A DNA stretch of 64,000 nt from Aedes albopictus (taxonomy: Eukaryota > Arthropoda > Insecta > Diptera > Culicidae). The position numbers and the translations under genes are program-made. The stretch spans positions 19,225,440-19,289,439 of the forward strand of contig NC_085138.1 of the NCBI RefSeq assembly GCF_035046485.1, in the 5' to 3' direction. Below are positions 21,971 to 33,950 of this stretch, piece by piece (positions within the stretch are counted from its first letter, which is position 1; each line of letters begins with the position of its first letter). The notes beneath the pieces are model-generated. The model searched no databases and was not told the origin of the DNA. It saw nothing but the letters and a program-made list of their open reading frames with translations.

Positions 21971-22728
21971 AAATTTCATTCATATTGAAACATGCAGGGA
22001 GTGGCCAAAATGTTTGGGATAGGCAACTTTTTTTCTCTCACTAAAAAAGTTCAACAAGCTGTAACTTTCATAGAGTGTATCCAAAAATTTAAATCTCAAT
22101 TTTGGTTCAACAAATTTAACATAAAGTTAAATAACTTCAAACCCTAAAAAATTGAAAATACCATTTCGGGGTGAAATTGATCAGCATGCAATTAAACATC
22201 AGTTTAAATTCAAAATCGCCTTGCACTTAATTTTGACCTTATGAACACGAATAACGTGTCAAATATCTTATAACTTGTGAATTTGGCTGTTAAAAGGCTA
22301 AATTAACTTTTAAAATTGGCTCTTTAACGTTTGCAGGTAGGCAATTTCCTATGAAATAAACAGCTACATTAAATTACATTTTAAACGAAATACAATAGTT
22401 TACACTAGCGTGCGCAGGGTTCTTGCTTAGGGGGGCACCACAATGATGGTGCAATATATGATCATAGTGCAAAATAGAATCATGGTGTAACAAGCAATAT
22501 GAATCCCCAAGAAGGGGTATCAACATGCTGTGGTGCTAACAACATTGCCAAATTGTATGTACTTCATATTGGGATTCTGGAGAAGGCTTCAGATGGTGAT
22601 GATTTCAAAGCAATGCGAAACTTTAATATGAAGTCATTATCTCGACTCTTATAAAATTTTATAAACGTATAATATATAATGCTACATTACACGTTATGAA
22701 AGAATTTCAATTATGGACAATTAGTGAT
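21971..22728. other. Intron sequence with a possible MITE end
   Basis: GCAGGGAGTGGCCAAAATG near 21994 resembles the end of the foldback at 45057 (ACAGGGGATGATCGGGACAG) and may be one end of a related element. No second end was located. Otherwise AT-rich and non-coding. Confidence 0.35.
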
Positions 22729-23011
22729 TGTTGGAACGTTTTCTTGAATATTGTATCGAATCAACTAACACTTTTTTGTTCAGTGTACAATCTGAATTTT
22801 TATTGTTTTCTTTTATTTTTATCTCCTCACACACGATCAATTTTGTAGACAGCGAGAATAAAAGAGTAATTGAAATACAGTGCACGCGTTTTTTACTCGT
22901 CGCGAGAAAAGAAACTTTCGGTCGCACATTTTTGGTCCTACATCGCCGGATAATCGAAAAGTTACGGTCGTCGTTCTCGAGAAAGGTTCCGCCGGTCGAA
23001 TGGACGCGTAA

Positions 23012-24409
23012 ATGACATCAACTCCCGTAAAAGATCCGGAAAACAAGCTGGAAATCTACAGCACGCCAGTCGGAGGTCGTCAGCAACTGAAAAAGAAAAT
23101 GGCGGAGGAGCTCCAGGCGATTGTGCTACAGCGCGGTGCCGTGAAGGGCAAAATTACACGGATCAGAAACGTTCTCTTCCGATGCGAGCAAGACAACACA
23201 ATCCCGGACGAATTCCTGCTGCGTACCCAGTTGAAGACGATTGATGCTGCCTACGATGAATTTAACCAGTTCCAGAACAGAATTTACGCTCTTTCGCCCG
23301 CCAGCGCGGAGAAGCAGGAACAGAAATACGTCGAGTTTGAGGAGCTCCACAACAATGTTCGAACCAGGGTTTGCCGGCTGCTGAGCGGTGTAAAACAAGA
23401 GGTGATTCAACAACCGCAGGAAGGCATGCAAGTAGCACAGGTGCCCCAACCAATTCGAGTTCAAGCGACCCCCTCTCTCCACACTCCGCTGCCTACGTTC
23501 GACGGGAAACCAGAAAACTGGTTCAAGCTTAAAGCAATTTTTCTGGACGTCATGAGCAAGCACGCCGGCGAGTCAGATGCAACGAAGCTTTACCATCTCG
23601 ACAAGTGTTTGGTGGGTGAAGCTTCCGGAACGATTAATCAACAAACCATCAACGACGGAAATTTTGCTGCTGCGATGGATCGTCTGACAGCCCGCTACGA
23701 AGACAAACGGAAGATTGTTGACATCCACATCCACGGGATACTTAACCTCAAAGCTATGACGAGCGAGAGTGGCAAACAACTACGCGATCTGGTGGATGAG
23801 TGCAAGCGGCATGTTGATGCACTCAACTTCTACGAATTTGAGATTGATGGACTCTCGGACATCATGGTCGTCAGTATTTTGGCGTCGAAGCTCGATCTGG
23901 AAACAAGGAAGTTGTGGGAAAGCAGCATCGACCACGGTGACATTCCGGAGTATGCCGACATGATCAAGTTCCTCACAACTCGCAGCCAAGTTTTGAAGCG
24001 GATCGAACCAGCTAGCAAGCCGAAGAAGTCCAGCAACGCTACTACGAAGACTCCTCCACTGAAGATATCGTCCCTGGCGGCGTCGGTCGAATACCGATGC
24101 AATTTTTGTGAGCAAGGCCACCTGTATCATCAGTGCAGCGATTATCTTAAGCTGAATCCGAAGGAACGCTACGAGAAAGTCAAGCAAGCTGGAGTCTGCT
24201 ATAACTGCTTGAGGAAGGGACACGTCACTGCGCGCTGTTCGTCCAAGAAGTCATGCAAAGCCTGCTACAAACGACATCATTCTACTCTCCACATGAACAC
24301 TACTCCCACCCACGGATGTAGTCGAGCAGATAACGGTTGCGGTACCAGCGGCATCAAACGAGGATTCCACGAAGCCCACTACGCCGAACAAGATCAGCGC
24401 TTCCTGTAA
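23012..24409 (+). CDS. BEL/Pao Gag (DUF1759-like, zinc knuckles)
   Basis: A 465-residue ORF from the ATG at 23012. Residues about 25-130 form a charged helical region. PLPTFDGKPENWFKLKAIF near residue 158 and the following stretch with YHLDKCLVGEA are the DUF1759 core typical of BEL/Pao Gag. The C-terminal part has zinc-finger clusters: CNFCEQGHLYHQC (near-canonical), CYNCLRKGHVTARC (C-X2-C-X4-H-X4-C) and CKACYKRHHSTLH. The last 30-35 residues look unnatural: the same DNA read in another frame gives the Ser/Thr/Pro-rich linker usual here, so one indel near 24305 and a compensating one near 24420 are likely. The TAA at 24407 separates it from the protease. Confidence 0.8.
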   Translation: MTSTPVKDPENKLEIYSTPVGGRQQLKKKMAEELQAIVLQRGAVKGKITRIRNVLFRCEQDNTIPDEFLLRTQLKTIDAAYDEFNQFQNRIYALSPASAEKQEQKYVEFEELHNNVRTRVCRLLSGVKQEVIQQPQEGMQVAQVPQPIRVQATPSLHTPLPTFDGKPENWFKLKAIFLDVMSKHAGESDATKLYHLDKCLVGEASGTINQQTINDGNFAAAMDRLTARYEDKRKIVDIHIHGILNLKAMTSESGKQLRDLVDECKRHVDALNFYEFEIDGLSDIMVVSILASKLDLETRKLWESSIDHGDIPEYADMIKFLTTRSQVLKRIEPASKPKKSSNATTKTPPLKISSLAASVEYRCNFCEQGHLYHQCSDYLKLNPKERYEKVKQAGVCYNCLRKGHVTARCSSKKSCKACYKRHHSTLHMNTTPTHGCSRADNGCGTSGIKRGFHEAHYAEQDQRFL

Positions 24410-25208
24410 CTCTACCAACAAAATACACTGTTGTGTACAGCACTTGTGAACATTCTCGACGACAGTGGCAAGGCCCAGCCGTGCCGCGTTCTGCTGGATT
24501 GTGGTTCACAAGTGAATCTACTGACGGAGAAATTGGCATCGCTGCTACGGGTGAAACGTCGGAGCGTGAACGTCGATGTCACGGGAGTGGATGGTTCTAC
24601 GACCAGGGTTTCGGCCTTGGTACACGTCGACGTACAAGCTCGGGACAAGAAATACACAAACAACATTGAGTGTCTGGTGATCAATCGGATTACTGGAATC
24701 ATACCTGCAAAGAACGTTGACATTTCTACGTGGCCGATACCGTCCGGGCTAAACCTCGCCGACCCGGAGTTTCACCGCTCTCAGCGGGTGGATATGTTGA
24801 TTGTAGTCGGCCACTTCTTCGGTCTTCTGAATTCAGGTAAGGTTAAGCTCGCCGAAAGCCTGCCGTTTCTACAGGAGACAGTTTTTGGTTGGGTGGTCGG
24901 TGGCATCGCCGACGCTACAAGCTGGTAGTATGAAGTCACCCACTGCAACGTCGCGGTCCGTGAAGCAGATTTGAACGATCTTGTGGAAAGATTCTGGGAA
25001 TCCGAGGCGGTACCCACCGCTTCCAGTCTGTCGTCTGAAGAGGCGGCATGCGAGCAGTTCTACGACCAGACCTACAGCCGGCTCCCGAACGGAAGATACA
25101 TCGTCAAGTTGCCTTTTCGTGACAATGTGAGTCAACTCGGCGACTCGAAGCAGCACGCTCTACTACGATTCTCGTACTTCGAGAAGAAGCTGGCAGAAAA
25201 CGCAGAAC
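24410..25208 (+). pseudogene. BEL/Pao protease and linker, broken
   Basis: In the same frame as gag, the segment contains TALVNILDDSG, the aspartic protease motif VLLDCGSQVNLL, DVTGVDG and SLPFLQETVFGWVVGG, the usual DUF1758 pattern. An in-frame TAG at 24926-24928 interrupts it after ATSW. After this the frame is open through VERFWESEAV and YDQTYSRLPNGRYIVKLPF up to about 25205, where it shifts. It cannot give a working polyprotein. Confidence 0.75.
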
Positions 25209-25940
25209 TTGGAGGCATATTGCGCTTTTATGGAGGAGTACAGGCAGCTTGGCCACTGTCGGGAAGTCGATCCGAACGAAGAAGAAGCTGGAGGATGCTA
25301 CCTGCCCCACCACGCTATACTCAAACCAAGCTCGTCTACCACCAAGCTTCGAACCGTGTTTGACGCTTCGGCACAATCGAGTTCGGGTCTGTCTTTGAAC
25401 GACACTCTGATGATCGGCCCTACTATCCAGGATTCGCTTATCGATATTGCTCTTCGATTTCGAACACATGCGTTTGTGTTCAAGGCGGACATCTCTAAGA
25501 TGTACCGCATGATACTGGTGCATACTGACCACACAAAGTATCAACGTGTTTTTCGGAGAGCAGATCCCGCAGAGCCACTCAAGACACTCGAGCTTTTGAC
25601 CTATGGGACGGCGACTGCGCCGTACTTGGCCACTCGCACGCTCAAGCAGTTGGCTCGTGATGGAGGGCACGGCCACCCTCGTGGAGCAGAAATACTGGAA
25701 AACGACTTCTATATCGACGACGCACTTTCGGGTGCTGATACCCTAGAGGAATTGATGCTGGCCCGTACTGAACTGGAAGAGCTACTGATGAAGGGAGGAT
25801 TCGAGCTTCATAAGTGGTGCTCAAACTCTGCCAAATTTCTTGACACTGTACCAAAAGAGCGCCGAGAGAAGCGGATGTCATCCCGGGAAGAGGTGAATGG
25901 CAAACCAAAAACAAAAGAAAAGCAAATTTTATTGTCATAA
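25209..25940 (+). pseudogene. BEL/Pao reverse transcriptase fragment
   Basis: The frame changes by one near 25205-25215 and continues as YCAFMEEYRQLGH and CYLPHHAILKP. KLRTVFDASAQSSSGLSLND, VFKADISKMYRMI and the active site FYIDDALSG (25707-25730) are classic BEL/Pao RT motifs. Similarity ends near PKERREKRM (about 25870); the last 25 residues up to the stop at 25940 look like flanking DNA. RNase H and integrase are missing. Confidence 0.8.
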
Positions 25941-26219
25941 CTTATTTTGTCATTCATGAGTTCTTCATGAAGAGCTTAAAACAACATGTGAATAGCATAA
26001 TATGATATCATATCAAAATATTCCATTCGCTTCTCATTTTAAAATTTGGAAGAATAACTACTGAATGCCTTATTTTGCTATCATAACAAATTTTGCAATT
26101 GGTGAGATATTGTTGACCTTTTGCGAGTTTGATGAACTCGCAGTTTTGGCACTTATCAAGAGCAACATAATGACAAAATTTGAATTTTGGTTATTCTAAT
26201 GGTAAATTTTGATATTTGT

Positions 26220-26945
26220 TTGCAATTTGCAATTCTTCCAGGGATTCCTCCAGTAATATCTCCAGGAATTCCTGCAAGAATTCGTCAATGAACTATTTTA
26301 TGGATTTCTCCACGGATTCCTTCTGCTATCTCTCTAGGGATTCACGCTGTAGTACCTTCACGGATTCCTTCAGGTATTCCTTCAGGGATTGCATCTGGAA
26401 TTTCTGGGAATTATCCAGAACTTCCTCAAGCATTTCTTCCAAGGATTTCTTTACGAATACCTCTAGAGATTCCTCCAGGGATTTCCCCAGGGATTCCTTC
26501 ACGGGTTCCTCCACGGAATTCCTCCTGAAATTTCTCCACGAATTCTACCAGGAATTCCTCCGCGGAATTCCTGGAAGAATTTTTCTCATAATTCCTCCAA
26601 GGATTCCTCCAGAGGAATTCTTCTAGAAACTCCTCCAAATGTCCCTCCAAAAATATCCTCAGGGATTCCTCCAGAAATTCCTTCTTGCATTCTTCCAGAA
26701 GCTTCTTCAGGAATTCCAATACGGAAACCTCCAGACATTTTTCCAAAGATACCTTCAGTAACGCCTCTAGGGATTCTTCCAGAAATTCTTTCAAGCATTC
26801 CGCCAGGGATTGTTCCTGGAACTTCTCCAGGGTTTCTTCCACGGATTCCTCCAGAGTTTACTCCAGGAATTCCTCCAGGAGTTCGTCAATGAACCCCTCC
26901 TGGAGTTCCTCCATAAATTTGTCCAGGAATTTCTCGAAATATGAA
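26220..26945. repeat. 12-bp-period AGGAATTCCTCC satellite array
   Basis: About 60 degenerate units of the form AGG(A/G)ATTCCTCC. Both strands keep open frames because the period is a multiple of three: + reads SSRDSSRNSF-like, - reads EESLEEFLEE-like. ORFs across it are therefore repeat artefacts. The same family occurs at 17990, 30050, 32231, 49246 and 53250. Confidence 0.85.
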
Positions 26946-26999
26946 GCAGCCAATTACGATCACTATGGCAACGACGGCCAGGGGACGTTTATAGGGGAA

Positions 27000-27500
27000 A
27001 GCATAGAGAGGTTGCAGGGGCGTTTCAGTAGCAATTTGGAGAGTTTTAGTAGTGGAGATTGCGTGAGATTTTGGGGACATCGATTTTTTTTAACAGTTTT
27101 CTCGGTAGTCTGAGGGGGATCGAAGGCATTGCAAAGAGTCTCCGAGGATTTTCGACGGGTCTTGGAGGCATTACGGAGGCGTTTTCGGTGGTTTCGGAGC
27201 GTTTCAGGTGCGTTATCGGTTCCGAAGGAGTGTTAGGGAGATTGGGGAAGCATTTCTATTTGAAATGCCCCTGAAGTGCCTCTGGAACATCCATACCATT
27301 GAAGGGTATTGAAATGCCCTTGAAATTCCCCAGAAAACCCCTTTGATTTAAATTTCTGAAGCCCCCATGATACGACCCTAAACTGAAAAGCGTCGACACA
27401 CCCCTGTAACCTTCGTGAAACGCCGTTGAAATCATGTTAATTCAAAATGCCCCTGAAATTCCTTGGAACGCCTAGAAAAAGCTTCGAAAATCTCTTGAAA
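27000..27500. repeat. Degenerate TTTCGGAGG / CCTGAAA repeat in inverted halves
   Basis: The left half (27000-27260) is built of G-rich phrases (GGCGTTTCAG, GGAGGCGTTTTCGG, TTTCGGAGCG). The right half (27260-27500) holds the complementary C-rich phrases (CCCCTGAA, GCCCTTGAAATTCCCC). 47860-48310 has the same arrangement. Non-coding. Confidence 0.6.
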
Positions 27501-27559
27501 TCCGACCACACCCCGATCTCCCACCCATTTTTTTGAAATGCCTCTTTAATGCAAAACAT

Positions 27560-27743
27560 GAATATGCATGAAGTAAAGAATGTAGAAGAGATGTAGAGAA
27601 TGAGTTGTATATGCAGAGAAGAGAAAAACAGAAAGTAGATAGAAAGAAAAAAAGTAGGAACAAAGGGACGGGCCAGGGATTGAATGCAGGACCTTCTGTA
27701 TTCGAATCAGAAGCGGTAGCCATTAGACCACCAAGCCCGTCAT
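27560..27743 (-). mobile_element. tRNA-derived SINE
   Basis: On the - strand the head GACGGGCTTGGTGGTCTAATGG has an A box. GCATTCAATCCCTGG is B-box-like and GACGGG...CCCGTC at the two sides of the tRNA-like part can pair. The body runs down through an AG/GA-rich region with TCTCTACATCTCTTC to an uncertain tail. Distinct from the Feilai-type element at 21771. Confidence 0.6.
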
Positions 27744-27832
27744 AAATGGATACTGTCTATGTGTTGATGCAATAGTACATGATTCACGAAATCTAGCGCA
27801 TGAACAAAATCTCGTTTAATTTGAAGTAAAAA

Positions 27833-27945
27833 GGACCTGGGATCGAATCCCACTCTCAACAAATTCACAAAATATGGTTTCTTCCTTTGGAAGGGAAGTA
27901 AATCGTGGGTCCCGAGATGAACTAGCCTAGTACAGATAAAACAAA
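27833..27945 (+). mobile_element. Feilai-type SINE fragment
   Basis: Starts at the B-box region (GACCTGGGATCGAATCCCA) and continues through GGAAGGGAAGTAAA and CCCGAGATGAACTAGCC. This matches the body of the full copy at 21771-21958 in opposite orientation. The tRNA head 5' of the B box is missing, as in a 5'-truncated insertion. Confidence 0.75.
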
Positions 27946-30049
27946 TATTGTTAGTTAAAAGACAAAGTTTAAGTAGTAAAGTAAATTAGTTCCTAATTTT
28001 GCCTGCTCAATGCTTTGTTAGTATCCCATCAGCTGACAGTGTTTATACAAATTTGCACTTCCTTTGTATTCAAAGTTTAGTTTCTTATTGGCACTCACAG
28101 TGCCGTCCTCGGCTTAGGAACTGGGAAACGCACCAGATTTTGATTACAGGAAGTCATATTCGCCGGTACGACGAAGGAAATCCTCTTTTCGTTGAATTGT
28201 CGCAGCTCCCGCTGTGGTGAAGTACAACTTCAAAACAAATTAACAAGTGCAACGGGACTCTAGACGTACAGCTTTCGTAAGGAAACTTTCCATTATTTCT
28301 AAGAGCAGAGCTTGAGCTTAGAACGGGTAACAAAGAGAAAATCCTGTTTCGCATAGTGGACTTAGTATCGGTTGGCCGAGCAATGCCAAAAGCCAACAAC
28401 GAGAATAATGGAGACTGATTTGTCACGGCCGGATGTTCAATTCCCAAGAACAAATAGGAACTGCATTTCCTGGAAATCTGCAATTAAAATTAAACTAATT
28501 GCAATGTATGTTCCGGTGTCGAAAATTTGTGGTAGACTAGTATTTGCGGTAGTTTCATTATGTAGAACTCAGTTTTGTGTTTGAAATTTCATATCCTCCT
28601 TTCATGTACACTGTACAGCATATGATTTGATTTAACCACACGTTGATTCGATCCTAACTATGCCCTTATCAAGGCTTCCATGAAAAATTTGTCTCTCAGA
28701 ATTAGATCCTAGTAAATATTGATCTATGCCATAACCAGCAGAGTAAGTCATTAATTCACTTCGTCTGTCTACCATTTTCCTGTGAAACGATGATTTGTCT
28801 GGCACCGGTCTCGGTCGTACTCAACCGATTTACCATGGGTTGCATGTGGTTTTTGGTGTCTGCCAGTGCAGCTTATAACTGAATGCCAACATAATTATTT
28901 CCGAAAAGCGCTATTCCAAATTCTCAGTTTCCGTTTGGTTTCGACACGCTGCTTGACGATTAAGCACACTGAGACAGGTTTGTTACTACGTAGTTAAAGG
29001 GTTTTATGTGGTTCTCTGTACTATTCCCCGACTAGTATCATATGTCGGTTGAAGGGACCTGATTTAGCCATTACATATTACAGGAAAATTCCATTTGCTC
29101 AGATGAGTGGCAAAGGTAATATCAAACACCAATTTGTCGAATAATGCCCAACAGGCGTCTACGCAAAATCAATTAAGTAAAACAGGTCTACCGGAAATTT
29201 TCTCTCGATTTCTGCTCGGTGTTGAACATGAGCAACACGCAACTGAAATGGGAGTGTTTGCTAATGCCAGTACCAGTGATGTCAAGAGAAAAGATTAAGT
29301 TTTCAAAATCATGCATTAGAAACCGGCCACTAGAATTCGATATCTGACGGCACTATTCTCGTTCATCACACGTTGACAGTCCTCGTCAAATCATCCATTA
29401 CGTTAGCATTGCTGAGCGAGCAGTGCTGCTTTTTTGTTGCCACAGTTTCATGGATAAACTCGAATAAACGGTTGACCTCGGGTCTGACGATGTGATTGTT
29501 GAAGCGCAAAAGAACATGGATCGGAACGATATGCGAAGGTTTTATGCAATTGTTCGTGGTACGTGGCAATACGCAGATAATTTTGCAACACAGTTTAACA
29601 CAGTGATGAAAGTATCAGCTGAACATTGCTTGGATAATGGTGTCATTAGCTAAACAGAATGACAGCTGAATACTGATCAGAAGTATCTTTTGACCAGCCT
29701 GTTTATTTAAACTCCAAGTTACTCACTGAGTAATCAGCTTTTCAGCTTGAAAAAAAATTTCAACTTCTGATATGGAACCCACTTTTTTGAAAACGCACTA
29801 TTTTACTCAAGTTCTACGAATTTGTTGGGCTTTCACGTTTGAGGCAGCCTTTATAAGTTTTTCATTTTTTTGCGACCCCATGAATTAAAGAAAAAATCAG
29901 CATTCGGAACCATCCTTTTTACTTAAATAATAAGGGAACAGTCTTTTTGATTCCTAAAATACAGAAAGTTTAACTTTGTGATTTCTTTCAAATATTTTTC
30001 GCTTTTAAATAAATTAAGCAAATAAAGATTATCTTAGAAATTTTATAAA
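27946..30049. other. Intron sequence, nothing recognised
   Basis: About 2.1 kb with no transposon ends, RT motifs or RNA genes that I can identify. Several 60-110-residue ORFs occur, none with recognisable domains or exon-like splice sites. Confidence 0.4.
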
Positions 30050-30858
30050 TTTTCCCATTTCCTGTCGCCCAGGGATTTCTTTAGAAATTCCTCTAGATAT
30101 TTCTTCAGGAATAATTTTAGAAGATTCCTTCAAAAGTTCTTACAGGTTTTTTTTATAAATTTTCCAAAAACTCCTTCAGAAACTTCTACAGAGATTTGTT
30201 TAGAAATTTCTCCAAGGATTTCGGAAATTGCTTCAGGGCTGCTTGCAGAAAATCTTCTAAGCATTCACACGAAAAGTGATTAAGTGATTACATTAGAAAT
30301 TCCTTCAGAAACTCAATTGGGGATTTCCCCACAAATTTTGAAAAGATTTTTTCAAGAAAATTATGCATTCAAACAGGGATTCTTTAAAAGTTTGATCAGT
30401 GATTCCTTCATAAATTCTTCAGGATATTTGTTAAGAGATTTCTTTAGTAGGATGTCTCCGATGTCTCCGATCAATGCTTATACATAAGGTTAAGGTGTTC
30501 AAGAACGAAAGATTAACATATCTTCTAAAAAAATATTTTGAGATTCCGCCAAGGAGATTAAAAAAGACCACTAAGAAACTCTAAAAACTCAAATCATCTT
30601 CTCGTAATGTTTTACCAATTTCTGATTTTTTCTTATGTTTCTGTATTTTTTTATGGACCTTTGCCTTGCTACACATATGTACATATATTAGACATATTAG
30701 GGTTGATCACCTTGTTTTTTTTTCAAACATTGATTTTTTGGCAAGCCCATTCTTTAAGGACTCTTTTAGAGAATGCTTCAAAGATTTCTTCCCGAAATTC
30801 TTCCATGGGATTTTCGGAATTCCTTAGTTAATTCCTCCAAAATTTTTGTCAAAGACTT
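30050..30858. repeat. 12-bp satellite array, diverged (left part)
   Basis: Irregular TTCTTCAGAAATTCCT / AGGGATTTCTTTAG units of the GGAATTCC family, more diverged than at 53250, with a unique AT-rich patch near 30480-30740. Split from 32231-33950 by the element at 30859-32230. Confidence 0.65.
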
Positions 30859-32230
30859 CACGGAGAAAAATCAATCCAGTTTGAAACTACAAACACGTTT
30901 GTTGATTTCCAAACTAATGAAATAGTAGTTTCAACAAACAGTTCGTTTGTTCCAATGTTTGTTCCAAACCATTGGTTTTGGTTTGAAACAATCAGACTAA
31001 TTAGCTGTTTCTACCACCCGAGTTTTGAACAATATTTGTAGTTTCATACCAATGATTTGTTGTTTTCAACTATAACAAGGTGTTTGAATTTACTAAAATA
31101 TAGGTTGTTCCGCTGCAGGTAAACAAACTGTAGTCTTGGTTAGATGCAACCGGCTTGGCGGTTAAATCAAACTGACATTTTGCTTGGCGAAAAATCTACT
31201 GCCATTTTAGTTTGAAACAAATCAATTGATTGGGTTGTATTATTATCCATTTTCCCGCCTCACCGTCACAGCAAAGTTCTTGTTGTCCGTAAAGACAAAG
31301 GCATTGTTATTACAATGGTAATTCAGATTTCTTAAAAAAAAAAAATGCATTCAGTGAATACTATTTTAGAATTTGGAATTGTGCATAATGATCAATGCTT
31401 TTTCTCAGGTAAGTGAAACGATTTAAACATGATTTTTTTTTATCTGAATGTATGTTTTTAAATATTTCGTACACCAGATTACAATGGCTGATGCAACTGT
31501 TGGCGAGCATGGCTTTGCTTTTGCCAAATCTGCGACCGTCAGGATTTCCCAGAAACAGGCCCTTCCGTTGTGCATATCAACGTTATGATATCGGATATTT
31601 ATCCTGGAAAATCAGCACCAGAACCACCGGGATAATCTAGGAGCAACATCATTAGTAGTGCAAAGATGCCCTAATCTACAAAGATTAACGATTTCTCCCA
31701 TACACTGAAGTCACGGAACAGTGCGGTGGTCTAAGCACGGCATCGGAAACAAATACGAGAGATATAGCTACTGAGCTTCCCTATACCCGGCTGATTTTGG
31801 AACATGTTTGTTAACAATATAAATTAAGCTGAAAATTTAAAACAAAAGTATTTTTTCGATACTTTCTTATTCTTTTTTTAGTCATTTACTTTCAAGAAAC
31901 AGCATTATTTTAAACGGCAACCCAGTTTGATAGCGATCAAAAACAAACCAAAATTCGTTTAAACAACCTGCTATTGTTTGTTGAAGTTACTGCCGAGGCG
32001 TTTGTTTTATGGCTGTTGAAACTAAACAACCGACGTACTAGTAATTTCAACTGGATATTGGTAGAATCTAATAAAAAAAAATCCCCGTAAAACAACCCAA
32101 AATATTAGTTAAAAACAACTACCATGGGTAGTTAAATCAAACAAATATTTTGTTTGGGCCAAATTTAAACCGAATATCCGGTTAAATCAAACCGAAGTTT
32201 GTTTGTATTTACTATTTATTATTCTCCGTG
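30859..32230. mobile_element. 1.37-kb element with CACGGAG ends
   Basis: Starts CACGGAGAA and ends inverted CTCCGTG, interrupting the satellite. Both sides of the interior are full of GTTTGAAAC / GTTTAAACAAAC inverted phrases. The middle (about 31480-31650) is more GC-rich and non-repetitive. A smaller element with the same ends lies at 40941-41331. No target duplication is evident here and there is no transposase. Confidence 0.6.
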
Positions 32231-33950
32231 AATTCTTCAGAAATATACACAAGAATTCCTGCACAAATCATCTAATGATTTATTCAAAAACTTTCTGCAG
32301 GGATTGCTTTGAAAATTCTTCCATGGATTCCTTCAGACATTCAACAGGGTATTCCTCCAGAAATATCTCAAAGAACTCGTTTAGAAAATCTTGTACGGAT
32401 CGCTTCAGGAACTCCTCCACGAATTTTCCAGAAATTCTTCCAGGGATACCTCCAAAAATGTTGTGAAATTTCGCAATTTCTCTAGACGAATTTCTGATTC
32501 CTTGGATATTTCAAGTGAAACTGTTTTGAATATAGAATAGAGAATTTTCTTCTAAGAGGCTTTCAGAAAGTTTTCCAGAGCTTTCTTCAGATGTTGGCTT
32601 TAAGATTCCTTCAAAAATTCCTCCAATTATTCTATTGGGTATTCCATAAATTTTTAAAAAATGTTCTCTAGGGGTTCTTTAAATAAGTTTTTCAAGAGTT
32701 CATGAACAACATCAGACATTCCTCAATGGATCCTTTAAGAATCCTTCCATGGATTTCCTCAAAGATTCATTCGTTGATTTATTTTTTATTTTTTTGTTTT
32801 TCATTAAGGCCTTCAAGGGTTCTCGTTAATCAAATCTTCCACAGATTTCTTCAGGTTCAGATATTTCGTCAGCGATTTCATAAACAAAAATAATTCTTTC
32901 GGGAATTCTTCTAAAATTCTAAAGATTTTTTCCAAAGTTTCTTTCAGAAACTCATCTAGAGATAAGAATTGAAAATTTTCCAAGAATCCCTTTAGTAAAA
33001 CTCCTACGATTTCCTCCAAAATTTCTTTGAGGATTAGTAACCTGCATGGACTTTCTCAGACATTTCTACCCAAGTTCTTCCAGAAATCCTTCCGCAAAAT
33101 GTTTCGAAAAATCTTCCACGACGGAATACGACAAAAAATCTGCAATGATGACTAATTAGAAATCAGAACTGAAATCCTCCTTCATAAATTTCTCACACGA
33201 ATCTTTCGTACAATCTTCCAGATATGCCTTTAGAAGTTTCTTCAAAGAATCGTTTAGAAACCATGAGATCTTTCGAAATTGTTTTGCGGATCCATTAGAA
33301 AAATTTTCAGGGAATATTTTAGGAAATCTTTTTAGGATCCCTTGAAAAATTGACCCAGAAATGCATACATAAGAACTTCCAAGGATTTATCAGAAATTTC
33401 TCCTTTTTTCAGAAATTCCTGCGTGGTTTCTTTAAGATATTCGAGGGATTCCATCAGATATTCATGCAAGGGTTCCTCCCAGACTAAGTATTTTCTCAGA
33501 AATTTCACCAAGATTTCCTCCAAGGTACCTCTTGGAGTTTCTGCACGATATCTATCAGGAATTTATTGAGAATCCTTCTCAGTAATATTTCCTACGACTT
33601 TCGGTATTCTTTTAGAAATGTCTCAATATTTTTTTCTAGGGATATTTGCAGAGAAATTTCATCAAGGGATTTCTGCAGGAAGTCTTCTTAAAATATCAAG
33701 AGATTCTTTTGAGAATTCCAGCAGGGGTTTCCCATAGTGTTTCACCAAGCATTCCTCTAGGATAATCCTTTTTTGATTTCCTGAATAATTTACCTTAGAT
33801 TCCTGCGAAAATTCTTCCAGAGATTTCTGAAGGAATTTGATTAGAATTTTCTATAGAAAATCCTTCAGAAATCCGTTTTGAAAGTTTTCCAAGAATTCCT
33901 TTTGGAATTTCATCCGAAATATCTTCAGAGACTCATTGAGCATGTCAAGG
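32231..33950. repeat. 12-bp satellite array, diverged (right part)
   Basis: Continues the array at 30050-30858, with units such as AGAAATTCTTCCAGGGAT and CCTTCAGAAACTC. On the - strand it keeps EESLEK-type reading frames. Non-coding. Confidence 0.65.

Larger units (their letters stand above)
22729..25870 (+). mobile_element. Degraded, 3'-truncated BEL/Pao retrotransposon
   Basis: A probable 5' LTR begins TGTTGGAACG at 22729 and ends near 22925. TTTTTGGTCCTACATCGCC at about 22927 looks like a BEL-type primer-binding region. Gag, protease and RT follow in BEL order, but similarity stops near 25870: RNase H, integrase and the 3' LTR are absent. The 5' LTR boundary is an inference because there is no second LTR for comparison. 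Confidence 0.8.

Noticed and set aside
23126..25938. Several - strand ORFs of 78-190 residues over the BEL/Pao element
   Set aside because: They are complementary-strand shadows of gag, protease and RT.
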